37,767 nucleotides of DNA, taken from assembly GCA_020722805.1 (NCBI GenBank), contig DYKA01000006.1, positions 1-37,767 on the forward strand. The letters are read 5' to 3'. Origin of the DNA: Vermiphilus sp. GTDB taxonomy: Bacteria; Ratteibacteria; UBA8468; B48-G9; DTJG01. Position numbers and translations under genes: made by a program. The notes under the pieces were generated by a model. The model saw nothing but the letters and a program-made list of their open reading frames with translations, made no database searches and was not told the DNA's origin. Below, piece after piece: positions 23,180-36,277 of the stretch (position 1 is the first letter of the stretch; each line of letters begins with the position of its first letter).

Positions 23180-24538
23180 TTATTTTGCAGTGTAAAATGT
23201 TTTGTAAGCCAGATATGTTGAGTAAATATCGGCTTTGCTTGTAACCTCAAATGGGGCATGCATGGATATTACACCTGTTCCGCAATCAATGGTCGGGATG
23301 TTTAATCTCGCAAAAAATGTTGCCACAGTTCCACCGCCGCCCTGCTCTATTTTTCCAAGTTCAGATGACTGCCAGTGTATCTTATTCTCATCAAAAATCT
23401 TTCTTATCCACGCAATATACTCTGCTGTTGGTTCGGTACTGCCTGCCTTTCCCCGTCCACCGGTTGTTCTTTCAACACATACGCCGTGGTGTATCCTTGC
23501 AGCATTCCTTGGGTCGTACGCTTCCTTAAACCCCGGGTCAAACAACGAAGATACATCTGCGGATATTGCCCTTGAATTTTCGTAAACATCTCTTAAGGAT
23601 TTCTTGCTCCCTGTTTTCTGAAGGAGTTCTTCAATGAAGAACTGAAAAAATGCAGATTGTGCTGATGTGCTTCCGTAACTACCTATTTCTTCCTGGTCAA
23701 CAAGAACGCAGAACATGCTTCTTTCGTTTTCTTTGGTATCAATAAGAGCCCTGAAGCATGTATATGAGCATACCCTGTCATCCTGACCATATCCAAGGAT
23801 TAGACTTCTATCAAAACCGAGGTCCCTTGCCTGACCCGCAGGTACCACCTCAAATTCGCTGCTTATAAGGTCTTCCTCACTGATTCCGTACCTGTCTTTC
23901 AATATTGAAAAAAGATTTTTTTTCACAGGGTCCTTATCATCATCCAAAGGGATTGTTGCAGCAACAACATTCAGACTTTCTCCCGGAAAGCCTTCTTCAA
24001 TCGTTTTCTTAAACTGGTCCTTTGAAAGATGTGGAAGAAGGTCGGTTATCGTGAAGACAGGGTCATCAGGTTTATCTCCGATTTCTATTATTTTTTTCTC
24101 ACCCGTCTTTATGACAGCAGTGCCATAGAGTGCAAGGGGAATTGTCAGCCAGTGGTATTTTTTGATGCCACCGTAGTATCGCGTCTTGAGGAATACCATT
24201 CCCTCGTCTTCATAAACAGGGTTTGGTTTTAAATCCAATCTTGGGGCATCAATATGTGCAACAATAAACCTTGTTTCTTCTTCAATAGGGATACGGCCTA
24301 TTTTCCCAAAGATTACCTGTTTATTTTTGTTCACCTTGAAAATTCTGTCCCCTGCCTCAATTTTTTTCATTGTTGAAATATTCTTGAAACCGGCTTTTTT
24401 GGCGAGTTCCACAGAAGCATCCACGAATTTTCGCTCTGTTTTGTTCTCTGATATAAAATTTCTATATTCTTCAGCGAAACTGAAAACTTTTTCCTTTTCT
24501 TTCTCCTTCCATGATTTCCAGGCATTTATTTTCAACAT
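23180..24538 (-). CDS. M18 family aminopeptidase
   Basis: A 452-residue zinc aminopeptidase of the M18 (aspartyl aminopeptidase-like) family. Metal and catalytic residues are visible in order: AHIDAPRLDLKP (His and Asp), GYGQDDRVCSYT (bridging Asp), VDQEEIGSYGST (catalytic Glu-Glu), ISADVSSLFDPG (Asp) and GTGVISMHAPFE (His). Length is normal. It removes N-terminal residues, often acidic ones, in the cytoplasm. GGAGG precedes the ATG, and a good promoter lies 48 bases upstream, so this is the first gene of the operon running through yjbQ, NUDIX, trpS, hisC and pdxJ. Confidence 0.93.
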   Translation of the reverse strand: MLKINAWKSWKEKEKEKVFSFAEEYRNFISENKTERKFVDASVELAKKAGFKNISTMKKIEAGDRIFKVNKNKQVIFGKIGRIPIEEETRFIVAHIDAPRLDLKPNPVYEDEGMVFLKTRYYGGIKKYHWLTIPLALYGTAVIKTGEKKIIEIGDKPDDPVFTITDLLPHLSKDQFKKTIEEGFPGESLNVVAATIPLDDDKDPVKKNLFSILKDRYGISEEDLISSEFEVVPAGQARDLGFDRSLILGYGQDDRVCSYTCFRALIDTKENERSMFCVLVDQEEIGSYGSTSAQSAFFQFFIEELLQKTGSKKSLRDVYENSRAISADVSSLFDPGFKEAYDPRNAARIHHGVCVERTTGGRGKAGSTEPTAEYIAWIRKIFDENKIHWQSSELGKIEQGGGGTVATFFARLNIPTIDCGTGVISMHAPFEVTSKADIYSTYLAYKTFYTAK

Positions 24539-24585
24539 ATTGCCTCCATCAGTGCAAGTCCGATATCAGTAAGGGGTTTGCTGTT

Positions 24586-24614
24586 ATTGTAATAAAAAAA
24601 GGCATACTCGTCAA
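24586..24614 (-). promoter_or_regulatory. Putative promoter of the aminopeptidase-to-pdxJ operon
   Basis: On the minus strand TTGACG (24614-24609) and TACAAT (24591-24586) are 17 bases apart, directly after the nitroreductase stop codon and about 40 bases before the aminopeptidase ribosome binding site. Confidence 0.6.
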
Positions 24615-24616
24615 TT

Positions 24617-25112
24617 TCACCAGTGTTCCCACTTTATAACTTCATCAAGCGATTTTTTTGGTGGATTCGGTGTTTCTGCCGGATAACCCAGGGCAATAAT
24701 TGACACAAGTTTCCATCCATCCGGTGCGTCAACAATACTGGAGATTCTTGCCGCATAGGTTTTTTTGTCACCGGCAATCCAGCAGCTTCCAAGTCCGAAA
24801 GCGCATGCTGCAAGGAGAATATTTTCTGTTGCAGCACAACCGTCCTCCAGATAATATTTCGTGTCATGGCAGAAAACCAGGATGCAGAATGCAGCATCCT
24901 TTAAGAATTTTCCATAATCTGTGGCATCGGATATTCTTTGGAGGGTATCCCTATTTTTTACTACAACAAACTTCCAGGGTTGCAGATTTCTTGCTGTTGG
25001 TGCAAGGCGTGCACAATCAATGATCTCATTTATGGTCCGGAACTTCTCTTTTCTGAAAAGACCTGATGCTTCTTCTTTTTTTGATCAAGTCTATAAGTTT
25101 TGTATCCTGCAT
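24617..25112 (-). pseudogene. Nitroreductase-family gene with a frameshift near its 5' end
   Basis: From ATG 25112 (preceded by GGGGGA) the frame reads MQDTKLIDLIKKRRSIRSFQ up to VPDHK and then stops at TGA. One base over, the frame continues as INEIIDCARLAPTARNLQPW and runs through KFVVVKN, DGCAATENILLAACAFGLGS, CWIAGDK and a normal C-terminus SLDEVIKWEHW to TGA 24617. Both parts are clear FMN nitroreductase sequence (RRSIR FMN site, PTARNLQPW), so one gene is broken by +1 or -2 at about 25028-25036. It may be a real pseudogene or an assembly error. The downstream part has no other good start. Confidence 0.85.
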
Positions 25113-25171
25113 GCTTTTTCCCCCTGAATTTTAGAAGAAAAATATTCTGTCTGTTTCCAATCTGTTTCATC

Positions 25172-25708
25172 TCAATATTCAATTCCTCTTATTGCCCTGA
25201 CATTCGGGTACGGATGTTTTATACATTTCATTTCAGTGATAATATCCGCAATATCTGAGATTGACTCTGACATACCCCTGCCTGTAAGAATTATATTTAA
25301 ACCGGGAACTTGTTGTTGCGCCTGTTTAACGAAGGAAATAATTTCTTTTTCTTTAATAAACCTGTCTCTCACTGCTATCAGGATTTCATCCATAATGAGA
25401 AGGTCGCAGTTTTTGATTTTTCTGAATGCTTCCCGGAAATTGGTCCACTCAGATGCAAAAAATTCTTCAAATTCTTTTCTTTTTATATCTTTGCGTGAGA
25501 ATGCAGGATGCTTGCGACAGAACATGAAAAGCTTGCAGTTTTTCAAATTTTTCAATACTTTCATTTCCCCGGACAGGGAGTTTTTGAAAAATGTGCAGTA
25601 CACAACCCTTTTTCCCCATCCTGTCATTCTCACTGCAGATCCTATTGCCGCAGTTGTTTTCCCTTTACCGTCGCCGGTAAAAACCAGGACAAGACCGGAT
25701 TTTTTCAT
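25172..25708 (-). CDS. cobO: Cob(I)yrinic acid a,c-diamide adenosyltransferase
   Basis: A 178-residue CobA/CobO/BtuR-type enzyme that adenosylates corrinoids with ATP. The P-loop FTGDGKGKTTAAIG (residues about 10-23), CTFFKNSLSGEMKVL, LLIMDEILIAV, LTGRGMSESISDIADIITEM and the C-terminal KHPYPNVRAIRGIEY are family marks. It points to use of vitamin B12 or corrinoid salvage, although no other B12 gene is in the window. Its start overlaps the Gfo/Idh stop by ATGA. Confidence 0.92.
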   Translation of the reverse strand: MKKSGLVLVFTGDGKGKTTAAIGSAVRMTGWGKRVVYCTFFKNSLSGEMKVLKNLKNCKLFMFCRKHPAFSRKDIKRKEFEEFFASEWTNFREAFRKIKNCDLLIMDEILIAVRDRFIKEKEIISFVKQAQQQVPGLNIILTGRGMSESISDIADIITEMKCIKHPYPNVRAIRGIEY

Positions 25709-26769
25709 GATATTTCTACAGGTTTTCCTGTTTCAGCGGACCTGTAAATACCTTCAATAATTTTCACAACAGTCAGAATTTCTTCTGGAGTGGTAATGGG
25801 CTGGGTATTGTTTCTAACGCAATTTACAAAGTGCTCTATTTCTGCCTGGTAAACATTTACAGAAGGAAATTCGGCGGTTGCGTCAGTAACCACGCCATTT
25901 ATATCTCCATAAATCTTGAGAGGCGGTTTTGCTTCTGTCCAGTACTGAACCCCATACTTTGTTCCCATGAGGGCAATCTTTAAGCCAGATTCTGAATTTC
26001 CTGCCCAGCTTGCTTCAAGAAAAAGGGTGATGTTATTCTTGAATTTTATAAATCCCGCAGCAAGGTCTTCCACATCAAAGGTACCTGTTGGCCTGTCCCC
26101 TACCCTGCTCCAGACAGGAGGCCATCCACCGTCAACTGCCTGGTTTTTGAATTTATTGTAGGTTACGCCAACAACAAGCTGTGGTTCAGGACATCCCATA
26201 AGATAAACTGCAAGGTCAAGTATGTGAACGCCAATGTCTATGAGGGGTCCTCCTCCTGCAAGTTTTTTTGTGGTGAACCATGTTCCAAGTCCAGGAATGC
26301 CCCTGCGTCTCAGGCACGATGCTTTCGCAAAGTACACTTCTCCCATCTGACCGCCGTCAATCATCTTTTTTATGAACTGGCTATGAGGTGCAAACCTGTG
26401 GCAGAATGCAACCATAAACTTATTGTTTACCTGTTTTGCTGTTTCAATGATGGATTTTGCTTCTTCAGTATTCATTGCAACTGGTTTTTCGCATATTACA
26501 TGCTTGCCTGATTTGAGTGCTGCGATGGCCTGCTGTGCATGAAATGCATTCGGGGAACATATGCTGATGATGTCAAGTTGTTCTTCTATAATATTCTCCC
26601 AGTTTACAAATCTTTTCAAAATGCCAAATTTCTCAGCAACAAATGAAAGTTTTGTTTCATTAGGGTCACTGATGGCAACAACATCTATCTCAAGTATTTT
26701 CTTGAATGCTTCTATATGATAATGAGAAATTCCACCTGCACCTATAATTCCTACCTTCAGCCTTTTCAT
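25705..26769 (-). CDS. Gfo/Idh/MocA family oxidoreductase
   Basis: A 354-residue NAD(P)-dependent oxidoreductase. The Rossmann fingerprint VGIIGAGGISHYHIEAF is near the start, then AISDPN, ICSPNAFHAQQAIAALKSGK, and the catalytic HVICEKPVA Lys-Pro. The C-terminal domain has GGGPLIDIGVHILDLAVYLMG with the usual Asp-His pair. Substrates in this family are sugars, inositols or their derivatives; which one cannot be told. GCGGAGG lies before the ATG. It has its own promoter, divergent from leuS, and is coupled to cobO without an obvious functional reason. Confidence 0.92.
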   Translation of the reverse strand: MKRLKVGIIGAGGISHYHIEAFKKILEIDVVAISDPNETKLSFVAEKFGILKRFVNWENIIEEQLDIISICSPNAFHAQQAIAALKSGKHVICEKPVAMNTEEAKSIIETAKQVNNKFMVAFCHRFAPHSQFIKKMIDGGQMGEVYFAKASCLRRRGIPGLGTWFTTKKLAGGGPLIDIGVHILDLAVYLMGCPEPQLVVGVTYNKFKNQAVDGGWPPVWSRVGDRPTGTFDVEDLAAGFIKFKNNITLFLEASWAGNSESGLKIALMGTKYGVQYWTEAKPPLKIYGDINGVVTDATAEFPSVNVYQAEIEHFVNCVRNNTQPITTPEEILTVVKIIEGIYRSAETGKPVEIS

Positions 26770-26802
26770 TTTTTCCTCCGCAGTAAAATTTATTTTTTAT
26801 AT

Positions 26803-26830
26803 ATTATATCAGTGTCAACATACTTGTAAA
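26803..26830 (-). promoter_or_regulatory. Putative promoter of the Gfo/Idh-cobO unit
   Basis: On the minus strand TTTACA (26830-26825) and TATAAT (26808-26803) are 16 bases apart; a TTGACA also lies in the spacer. The region diverges from the leuS promoter. Confidence 0.5.
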
Positions 26831-26876
26831 GAAACATCCTGAAACAGAAGCATATCTGTGTTTACAGAATTTTGAA

Positions 26877-26905
26877 TTGAAAAATATTCGTTATTGGAGT
26901 ATATT
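26877..26905 (+). promoter_or_regulatory. Putative leuS promoter
   Basis: TTGAAA (26877-26882) and TATATT (26900-26905) are 17 bases apart. The expected +1 near 26912 gives a leader of about 26 bases, with no room for a T-box or other riboswitch. Confidence 0.6.
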
Positions 26906-26937
26906 TATTAGATAAATAGATTTTCATGGGGACGAAA

Positions 26938-29403
26938 ATGGAAAAGAAATCAAAGAGAAAATATGAACCGGTGCTGATTGAGAAAAAGTGGCGCAGAATA
27001 TGGGAAGAAAAGGGGGTAAATCGTACTGATATTAATACGAAAAAGAAAAAGTATTACTGCCTTGATATGTTTCCATACCCATCTGGTTCAGGGCTTCACG
27101 TTGGACACTGGAGAGGATATGTACTTTCTGATGTCTGGGCACGCTATAAACGGCTTAACGGGTATCATGTTCTTCACCCTATGGGGTGGGACTCTTTCGG
27201 TCTGCCCGCTGAAAACGATGCAATAAAAAAAGGAATTCATCCCAAGATTAGCACAAGGAAAAATATCGACAATATCCGCCGTCAGTTGAAAGAAATTGGT
27301 GCAATGTATGACTGGAGCAAGGAGATTAATACAAGTGCCCCTGAATACTACAGATGGACTCAATGGATTTTTCTTCAGATGTATCACAGAAACCTTGCAT
27401 ACAGAGCCGAAATGCCTATAAACTGGTGTCCTGCATGCAAAACAGGTCTTGCAAACGAAGAGGTCATCGGTGGAAACTGTGAAAGGTGTGGCACTCCAGT
27501 GGAAAAGAAAAAATTAATGCAGTGGATGTTGAGAATTACCGCATATGCTGAAAGACTGCTTGCAGACATTAAGCAACTTGACTGGCCGGAGAAAGTGAAA
27601 GTAATGCAGCAGAACTGGATTGGCAGGAGTGAAGGTGCAAGTATAATATTCACGCTTGACAACAAATCAAATACGGAACTGGAAGTATTTACCACAAGAC
27701 CTGATACACTATTTGGTGCAACATATGTTGTGCTTGCTCCTGAACATCCGCTTGTCTTTGAGATTACCCAGCCTAAGTATATGTCAGAGGTGAAAAGATA
27801 TGTTGAGGAAGCAGTGAATAAGTCTGACCTTGAAAGAACAAATCTGGCACGCGAAAAGACAGGCGTTTTTACAGGGGCATATGCAATTAATCCTGTAAAT
27901 GGCAGAAAGATTCCTGTATGGATAGCTGATTACGTACTTGCACATTATGGTTCAGGTGCCATTATGTCTGTGCCAGCTCATGACCAGAGAGATTTTGAGT
28001 TTGCGAAAAAATTTGGACTTCCGATTATTGAGGTTATTTATAGTGAGAATGCATCAAGAAATTCAGATGGCTCTCTTGCATGTGCCTATGAAGGTTCCGG
28101 TATTCTCATAAATTCCGGAAGATTTGATGGAATGAATTCAGAACAGGCAAAAATTTCTATAACCGAATGGCTTCAGGACATAAACAAGGGTTCTTTTAAG
28201 ACAACTTACAGATTGAGGGATTGGGTTTTTTCAAGGCAGAGATACTGGGGCGAGCCAATTCCAATAGTTTACTGCGAAAAGTGCGGCACTGTTCCTGTTG
28301 ATGAAAAAGACCTTCCTGTTGTTCTGCCTGATGTTGAGTCATACAAACCTGCAGGTACCGGAAAATCCCCTCTTGCAGCAATAAAGAAATTTGTAAATAC
28401 AACCTGTCCTAAATGCGGAGGTCATGCTGAAAGAGAAACAGATACAATGCCACAGTGGGCTGGTTCTTCCTGGTACTTTTTGAGATATCCAACCCCGGAT
28501 CTTGAAACAGCACCCTTTGATAGAAACATCACTAACAGATGGTTGCCTGTTGATTGTTATATCGGAGGAGTGGAACATGCGATACTTCATCTGCTTTATG
28601 CAAGATTTTTCACAAAATTTCTTTATGATATTGGCGCGATTGATTTTGATGAGCCGTTTTTGAAATTGTTCAATCAGGGAATGGTGACGAAATTCAGTGA
28701 AAAAACCGGCAAACTTGAAAAGATGTCAAAGTCAAAAGGAAATGTTGTTAATCCGGATCCCCTTGTTAAAAAGTACGGTACTGATACAGTGCGGCTTTAT
28801 GAGTTGTTTATTGGCCCACCAGAGGTTGATTCAGAATGGAATGACAGTGGTATTGAAGGATGTTTCAGGTTTTTGAAAAAGGCATGGAACTTTGTTGTTG
28901 AGCAGGTAGAAAAGGGTTTTGCCGAAACAGATGAGTCTTCAAAGAAGAAACTGCACCAACTGATAAAAAAGATTACCGAAAGGGTTGAGGATTTCAAACT
29001 CAATACAGCAATCAGTGCCTTTATGGAATTTGTAAAGGATATACCTGGCAGTGCCTGTTTTTCCAGGCAGGATATTGAAAAGTTTGTTATACTTCTTTCT
29101 CCTTTTGTGCCACATTTTGCTGAAGAACTCTGGTGCGAAGTTCTGGAACATTCTGAAACGGTTTTTGACGCTGAGTGGCCAGGATTTGAAAAAGTGCTTG
29201 TTACTGAAAAGATGATTACTGTTCCTGTTCAGGTTGATGGTAAACTTCGTGGAACAATTGTTGTTGGAGATAAAGAGGATTCTAAAATGGTTCTGGAAAA
29301 GGCACTCAAACTGGATTCTGTTTTAAGATTTATCTCAGGCAGGCGTGTTGTTAAACAGATTTATGTGCCGGGTAGAATTGTAAATTTTGTTACGGAAAAA
29401 TAA
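26938..29403 (+). CDS. leuS: Leucyl-tRNA synthetase
   Basis: A class Ia synthetase of 821 residues from the chosen start. It has [21 protein letters not shown] with the HIGH-type HVGH, a zinc-binding CPACKTG...CERCGT, the CP1 editing domain with [20 protein letters not shown], a second CEKCG...CPKCG zinc segment, [16 protein letters not shown] and [13 protein letters not shown]. The order is the bacterial LeuRS one. ATG 26938 ([11 protein letters not shown]) has GGGGA 5 bases upstream; an in-frame ATG at 26926 has no ribosome binding site. It is transcribed alone, ending at the terminator just after the stop. Confidence 0.97.
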   Translation: MEKKSKRKYEPVLIEKKWRRIWEEKGVNRTDINTKKKKYYCLDMFPYPSGSGLHVGHWRGYVLSDVWARYKRLNGYHVLHPMGWDSFGLPAENDAIKKGIHPKISTRKNIDNIRRQLKEIGAMYDWSKEINTSAPEYYRWTQWIFLQMYHRNLAYRAEMPINWCPACKTGLANEEVIGGNCERCGTPVEKKKLMQWMLRITAYAERLLADIKQLDWPEKVKVMQQNWIGRSEGASIIFTLDNKSNTELEVFTTRPDTLFGATYVVLAPEHPLVFEITQPKYMSEVKRYVEEAVNKSDLERTNLAREKTGVFTGAYAINPVNGRKIPVWIADYVLAHYGSGAIMSVPAHDQRDFEFAKKFGLPIIEVIYSENASRNSDGSLACAYEGSGILINSGRFDGMNSEQAKISITEWLQDINKGSFKTTYRLRDWVFSRQRYWGEPIPIVYCEKCGTVPVDEKDLPVVLPDVESYKPAGTGKSPLAAIKKFVNTTCPKCGGHAERETDTMPQWAGSSWYFLRYPTPDLETAPFDRNITNRWLPVDCYIGGVEHAILHLLYARFFTKFLYDIGAIDFDEPFLKLFNQGMVTKFSEKTGKLEKMSKSKGNVVNPDPLVKKYGTDTVRLYELFIGPPEVDSEWNDSGIEGCFRFLKKAWNFVVEQVEKGFAETDESSKKKLHQLIKKITERVEDFKLNTAISAFMEFVKDIPGSACFSRQDIEKFVILLSPFVPHFAEELWCEVLEHSETVFDAEWPGFEKVLVTEKMITVPVQVDGKLRGTIVVGDKEDSKMVLEKALKLDSVLRFISGRRVVKQIYVPGRIVNFVTEK

Positions 29404-29404
29404 A

Positions 29405-29433
29405 AAAAGGGACTTCACCAGAAGTCCCCTTTT
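29405..29433. terminator. Bidirectional intrinsic terminator between leuS and the MamI-like gene
   Basis: A perfect 8-bp stem GGGACTTC (29409-29416) and GAAGTCCC (29421-29428) encloses the loop ACCA. On the plus strand CTTTT follows; on the minus strand a run of seven T follows the stem. It serves both converging genes. Confidence 0.85.
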
Positions 29434-29446
29434 ATAAGAAAATTTC

Positions 29447-29680
29447 TCACTTTTGCGGTTGTTCTGACTGAGGTTTTTCGGCTTTCATCTTTGCCTTTTC
29501 TTTTTGCTCTTCAATTCTATCTTTTATGTCGCTTATTCCTGCGGCAATTGCTATGACCCCGACAAGTAGAATGAAAAATGGGACTGCTGCCTGAAGTCCC
29601 TTTACAAAAAGTGTCCACCACTTAACAATTCCAGCAATGCCAACTATTACCGCAATAATCCCTCCGATTAATGCTCCCAT
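29447..29680 (-). CDS. Small two-helix membrane protein, MamI-like
   Basis: A 77-residue protein with two hydrophobic helices (GALIGGIIAVIVGIAGI and AVPFFILLVGVIAIAAG), a WW pair between them and a charged tail rich in Glu, Lys and Gln. The WW...L.AVP....L.G.IA.AAG layout resembles the magnetosome protein MamI as I recall it. Related short proteins exist in bacteria that make no magnetosomes, so no function is claimed. It has its own promoter, AGGAGG before ATG 29680, and a terminator after it, so it is a monocistronic expressed gene. Confidence 0.75.
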   Translation of the reverse strand: MGALIGGIIAVIVGIAGIVKWWTLFVKGLQAAVPFFILLVGVIAIAAGISDIKDRIEEQKEKAKMKAEKPQSEQPQK

Positions 29681-29716
29681 TCATCCTCCTTTTTTTATAA
29701 AAGTTTCTTGATTTTA

Positions 29717-29744
29717 TTATTACATGTCATTTTCAATGTGTCAA
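29717..29744 (-). promoter_or_regulatory. Putative promoter of the MamI-like gene
   Basis: On the minus strand a consensus TTGACA (29744-29739) stands 16 bases from TAATAA (29722-29717), in the gap after xerD. Confidence 0.55.
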
Positions 29745-29755
29745 CTTTTTTGTTT

Positions 29756-30631
29756 CTATGGCCTGGGATGAAATTTTTTATGGGCACTTTTCAATTGTTT
29801 TCTTGATACCTGGGTATAAATCTTGGTGGTGCTTATACTTTTGTGGCCGAGCAGTTCTTGAATTATTCTGATGTCCATGCCTGATTCAAGCATCTGTGTG
29901 GCAAATGTGTGTCTTAACATATGAGGTCTGATGTTAACGGGAAGGCCTGCTGCTTTTCCTGCACCTCTGACTATTTTCCACAGGTTCTGCCGTGTAAGGG
30001 GTTTGCCCTTTTTTGTGCTGAATATAAATTCACCTGGCATCTCGCAGCACTTGCGGAGAAAAGGAACAATATCTTCCGGGAAAAAAACTATTCTTTCTCT
30101 GTTTCCCTTTCCCACTACCCTGATATATCTTTCCTTCAGGTTGATATTTTCCTTTTTCAGTGCAGAAAGTTCTGATATCCTCAATCCAGTGACAGCGAGC
30201 AAACCAATGATTGTCCTGTTCCTGACCATGAGATTTTTCCTCTGTGAAACCCTTGATGCCATTATTCTGTCAATATCCTGTTTTTCAAGAACATCCGGGA
30301 TTTTCCTTTCAATCTTTGGACTCTCAAAGAGATCGACGACAGCAGGATTCACTTCATTCTTGCTGGCGAGGTACCTGTACATACCGCGAATTGAGGATAT
30401 ATTCCTCGCGATTGTGGAGGCAGCAAGTTTTTTCTTTTTTAAAAATACCGTAAATTCTGTAAGGTTCCCGGGTTTTATATATTTGAGGGGAATCTTATTG
30501 ATTAAAAGAAATTTACGAAACCTTTGCAGGTCTTTTTCGTATGATTTCAGTGTGTTTTTTGAAAGATTCTTCTCCACAGATAAAAACAACAGGAATTCAT
30601 CAATTATATGTTTCATTTCATCGCCGGTCAT
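29756..30631 (-). CDS. xerD: Tyrosine recombinase XerC/XerD
   Basis: A 291-residue site-specific recombinase. The N-terminal SAM-like DNA-binding domain (about 6-90: FLLFLSVEKNLSKNTLKSYE) and catalytic domain (about 110-290) are both complete. Catalytic residues are seen in order: Arg in AVTGLRISEL, Lys in GKGNRER, HMLRHTFAT, LGHKSISTTKIYT with the second His and the nucleophile Tyr. The length and lack of nearby attachment sites or phage genes fit the housekeeping chromosome-dimer recombinase rather than an integrase. The ATG overlaps the preceding stop by ATGA; an in-frame ATG five codons later is possible. C or D cannot be told apart. Confidence 0.9.
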   Translation of the reverse strand: MTGDEMKHIIDEFLLFLSVEKNLSKNTLKSYEKDLQRFRKFLLINKIPLKYIKPGNLTEFTVFLKKKKLAASTIARNISSIRGMYRYLASKNEVNPAVVDLFESPKIERKIPDVLEKQDIDRIMASRVSQRKNLMVRNRTIIGLLAVTGLRISELSALKKENINLKERYIRVVGKGNRERIVFFPEDIVPFLRKCCEMPGEFIFSTKKGKPLTRQNLWKIVRGAGKAAGLPVNIRPHMLRHTFATQMLESGMDIRIIQELLGHKSISTTKIYTQVSRKQLKSAHKKFHPRP

Positions 30632-31284
30632 ATTTGCTCCGAAAAAACAAGAAAGGGGTTCGTCTCTATCTCATTTTCCAGAGTCGTTTCAGGCCCGTGC
30701 CCAGGAAGTATCAGTGTTTTTTTGTCAAGAAAACAGATTTTCCTTAATGACCTCAACATTAATTCTTCACTACCACCCGGCAGGTCCGTCCTTCCGATGC
30801 CCTGAAAAAAAATAAGGTCTCCTGAAAAAAGATAATTGTTCAGTTTCACGCTTATGCTGCCGGGCGTATGTCCTGGAGTGTGTATTACAAGAAGTGAAAT
30901 GGTTTCGTCAATCATTATGGTCTGATTATCCTCCAAATGAATGTCGGGTTTTACGGGGACAGAGTCTATTCCAGAAATTTCTGAGAGATTCAGAGATGCG
31001 TTGGTAAGATAGGGTTCGTCCTTCCAGTGAATTCCAAGAAGCGGGACGGGTTTGAGTCTGTTTTTTATATTATTGGCGCCTGTGTGGTCGCAGTGGCCAT
31101 GAGTGTTGATTATGTATCTCACATTGAGTTTCTGTTTTTCCACATAGCTGATAATTTTTTCTAATTCATCTCCGGGGTCTATGATGACTCCGTTTTTATT
31201 TTCTGTAGATATGATGTAACAGTTTGTCTGAAGATGTCCCACAACAAGCCGTGAGATATTAACTTTTGAATTTCTTAAGTTCAT
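30628..31284 (-). CDS. Metallo-beta-lactamase-fold hydrolase (glyoxalase II-like)
   Basis: A 218-residue MBL-fold enzyme with INTHGHCDHTGA (HxHxDH), TPGHTPGSISV (His), FSGDLIFFQGIGRTDLPGG (bridging Asp) and LPGHGPETT (His), all binuclear zinc ligands. The NCYIIS and VIIDPGDE opening is that of the YcbL/glyoxalase II group, which hydrolyse thioesters or similar. The N-terminal residues MNLRNS and the ATG come from the junction repeat copy 5, as for trpS. It sits between ligA and xerD. Confidence 0.9.
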   Translation of the reverse strand: MNLRNSKVNISRLVVGHLQTNCYIISTENKNGVIIDPGDELEKIISYVEKQKLNVRYIINTHGHCDHTGANNIKNRLKPVPLLGIHWKDEPYLTNASLNLSEISGIDSVPVKPDIHLEDNQTIMIDETISLLVIHTPGHTPGSISVKLNNYLFSGDLIFFQGIGRTDLPGGSEELMLRSLRKICFLDKKTLILPGHGPETTLENEIETNPFLVFSEQI

Positions 31285-31292
31285 AATTTATT
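31268..31292 (-). repeat. A+T-rich junction repeat, copy 5 (ligA/MBL)
   Basis: In gene direction AATAAATTATGAACTTAAGA (then AATTC). It carries the start ATG of the MBL-fold gene and matches copy 3 in 23 of 25 bases. Confidence 0.65.
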
Positions 31293-31297
31293 TCCTT

Positions 31298-35047
<3,750 letters not shown>

Positions 35048-35048
<1 letters not shown>

Positions 35049-36274
35049 TGTCCAAATATTTTTATGTAGCCCGGGATTCTGCAGGGAATCGCCGTGAAGG
35101 AATGGTGGAGGCAGAATCAAACACGGCTGTTATCAGTGTTTTGAGACGTCAGCAGTTACTTCCTGTGGAGGTACGGCTTGTTAGTGAAAAGGGAACTCTT
35201 GTTGCCATAACAGAGAAGAAAAAGAAAAGTTTTCGCGGAAAGGTTTCACTTCCTGATATGGCTCTTTTTTCCAGGCAGCTTTCAACAATGCTTGAGGCAG
35301 GAATTCCGATTCTTGATGCTGTAGGAGACCTTGCCTCGCAAACACCCAACCGTTTTTTCTCAAACGTCCTTTCAGACATATGCAGTGAAATAAGAGAAGG
35401 GAGCAGTTTTTCTCAGGCGTTGTCAAAGTATCCGAAGGTTTTCAGTTCTCTTTATGTTGCGCTTGTCGTTTCTGGTGAGGAAAGTGGGAACCTTGTGGAA
35501 GTTCTAAAAGACCTTTCTTCTGAACTTGAAGACCAGTTAACCCTGCTGCGCAAGGTCAGGCAGGCAGTAAGCTATCCGGCAGTCATTCTTGCATTTTTTG
35601 CGGCAGTTGTTTCCTTTGTTTTTCTTTATCTTGTCCCAAAATTTCAGGAAATTTTTGAAAGTTTTGGCGCACAGCTTCCACTTTTTACCAGGATTATTCT
35701 TCAGATAAGCAGGTTCTCATTGAAGTTTTTCCCATTTTTGTTACTCGGTCTGATTCTTCTTGCGATTTTTTTCTCATGGTATAGAAAGACGCCTGACGGA
35801 TGCAGGAGAATTGATAGTATGAAACTGAGAATGCCTGTTCTGGGAAACCTTTTTCTAAAGGTGAGCCTTGCAAGATTTTCGCGTTCTCTTGCCACACTTC
35901 TGCAGGGCGGCGTGAGTATCATTGCGGCTCTTGATATAGTTGCAAAAACAACAGGAAATGCTATTCTTCAGCAGTATATAGAAAGGATAAGAGCTGGTGT
36001 TATTAAAGGGGAACTGCTCGGTTCTGAAATGAGAAAGTACAGAATTTTTCCATCCATGATGGTCAGGATGGTTGTTGTGGGAGAGGAAACAGGCAAGACA
36101 GACGACATGTTAACAAGAGTTTCAAAATTCTTCAGGGATGAGGTAGATTTAACCCTTAACATCCTTTCATCAATTCTTGAGCCGATTTTAATCATAGGAC
36201 TTGGAGTAATTGTGGGAACAGTTGTTCTTGCGATATACCTTCCCATATTCAAACTTGCTGCAACCGTAAGATAG
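35048..36274 (+). CDS. pilC: Type IV pilus / type II secretion inner-membrane protein PilC/GspF
   Basis: A 408-residue platform protein with two T2SSF domains (about 70-195: FSRQLSTMLEAGIPILDA...VSGEESGNLVEVLKDLS; and about 275-395: FSRSLATLLQGGVSIIAAL...VVGEETGKTDDMLTRVS). Hydrophobic segments follow each domain (AVILAFFAAVVSFVFLYLV, FLLLGLILLAIFF and ILIIGLGVIVGTVVLAIYL). The protein would anchor PilB at the inner membrane. Its ATG shares the last base of the pilB stop (TAATG), so they are co-translated. Confidence 0.94.
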
Positions 36275-36277
36275 TAT

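Noticed and set aside
23173-23259. 29-codon N-terminal extension of yjbQ
   Set aside because: It lies within the aminopeptidase 3' end; the family start is at 23172 just after that stop.
24547-24640. Minus-strand stretch reading TGEIDEYAFFYYNNSKPLTD, which looks protein-like
   Set aside because: No start codon, overlaps the nitroreductase end, and the same bases form a TTGACG-N17-TACAAT promoter for the aminopeptidase operon.
24640-24655. ACTTTATAACTTCATC as another copy of the A+T-rich junction repeat
   Set aside because: It encodes the normal nitroreductase C-terminus (DEVIKW) and lacks the ATAACTTATTA core.
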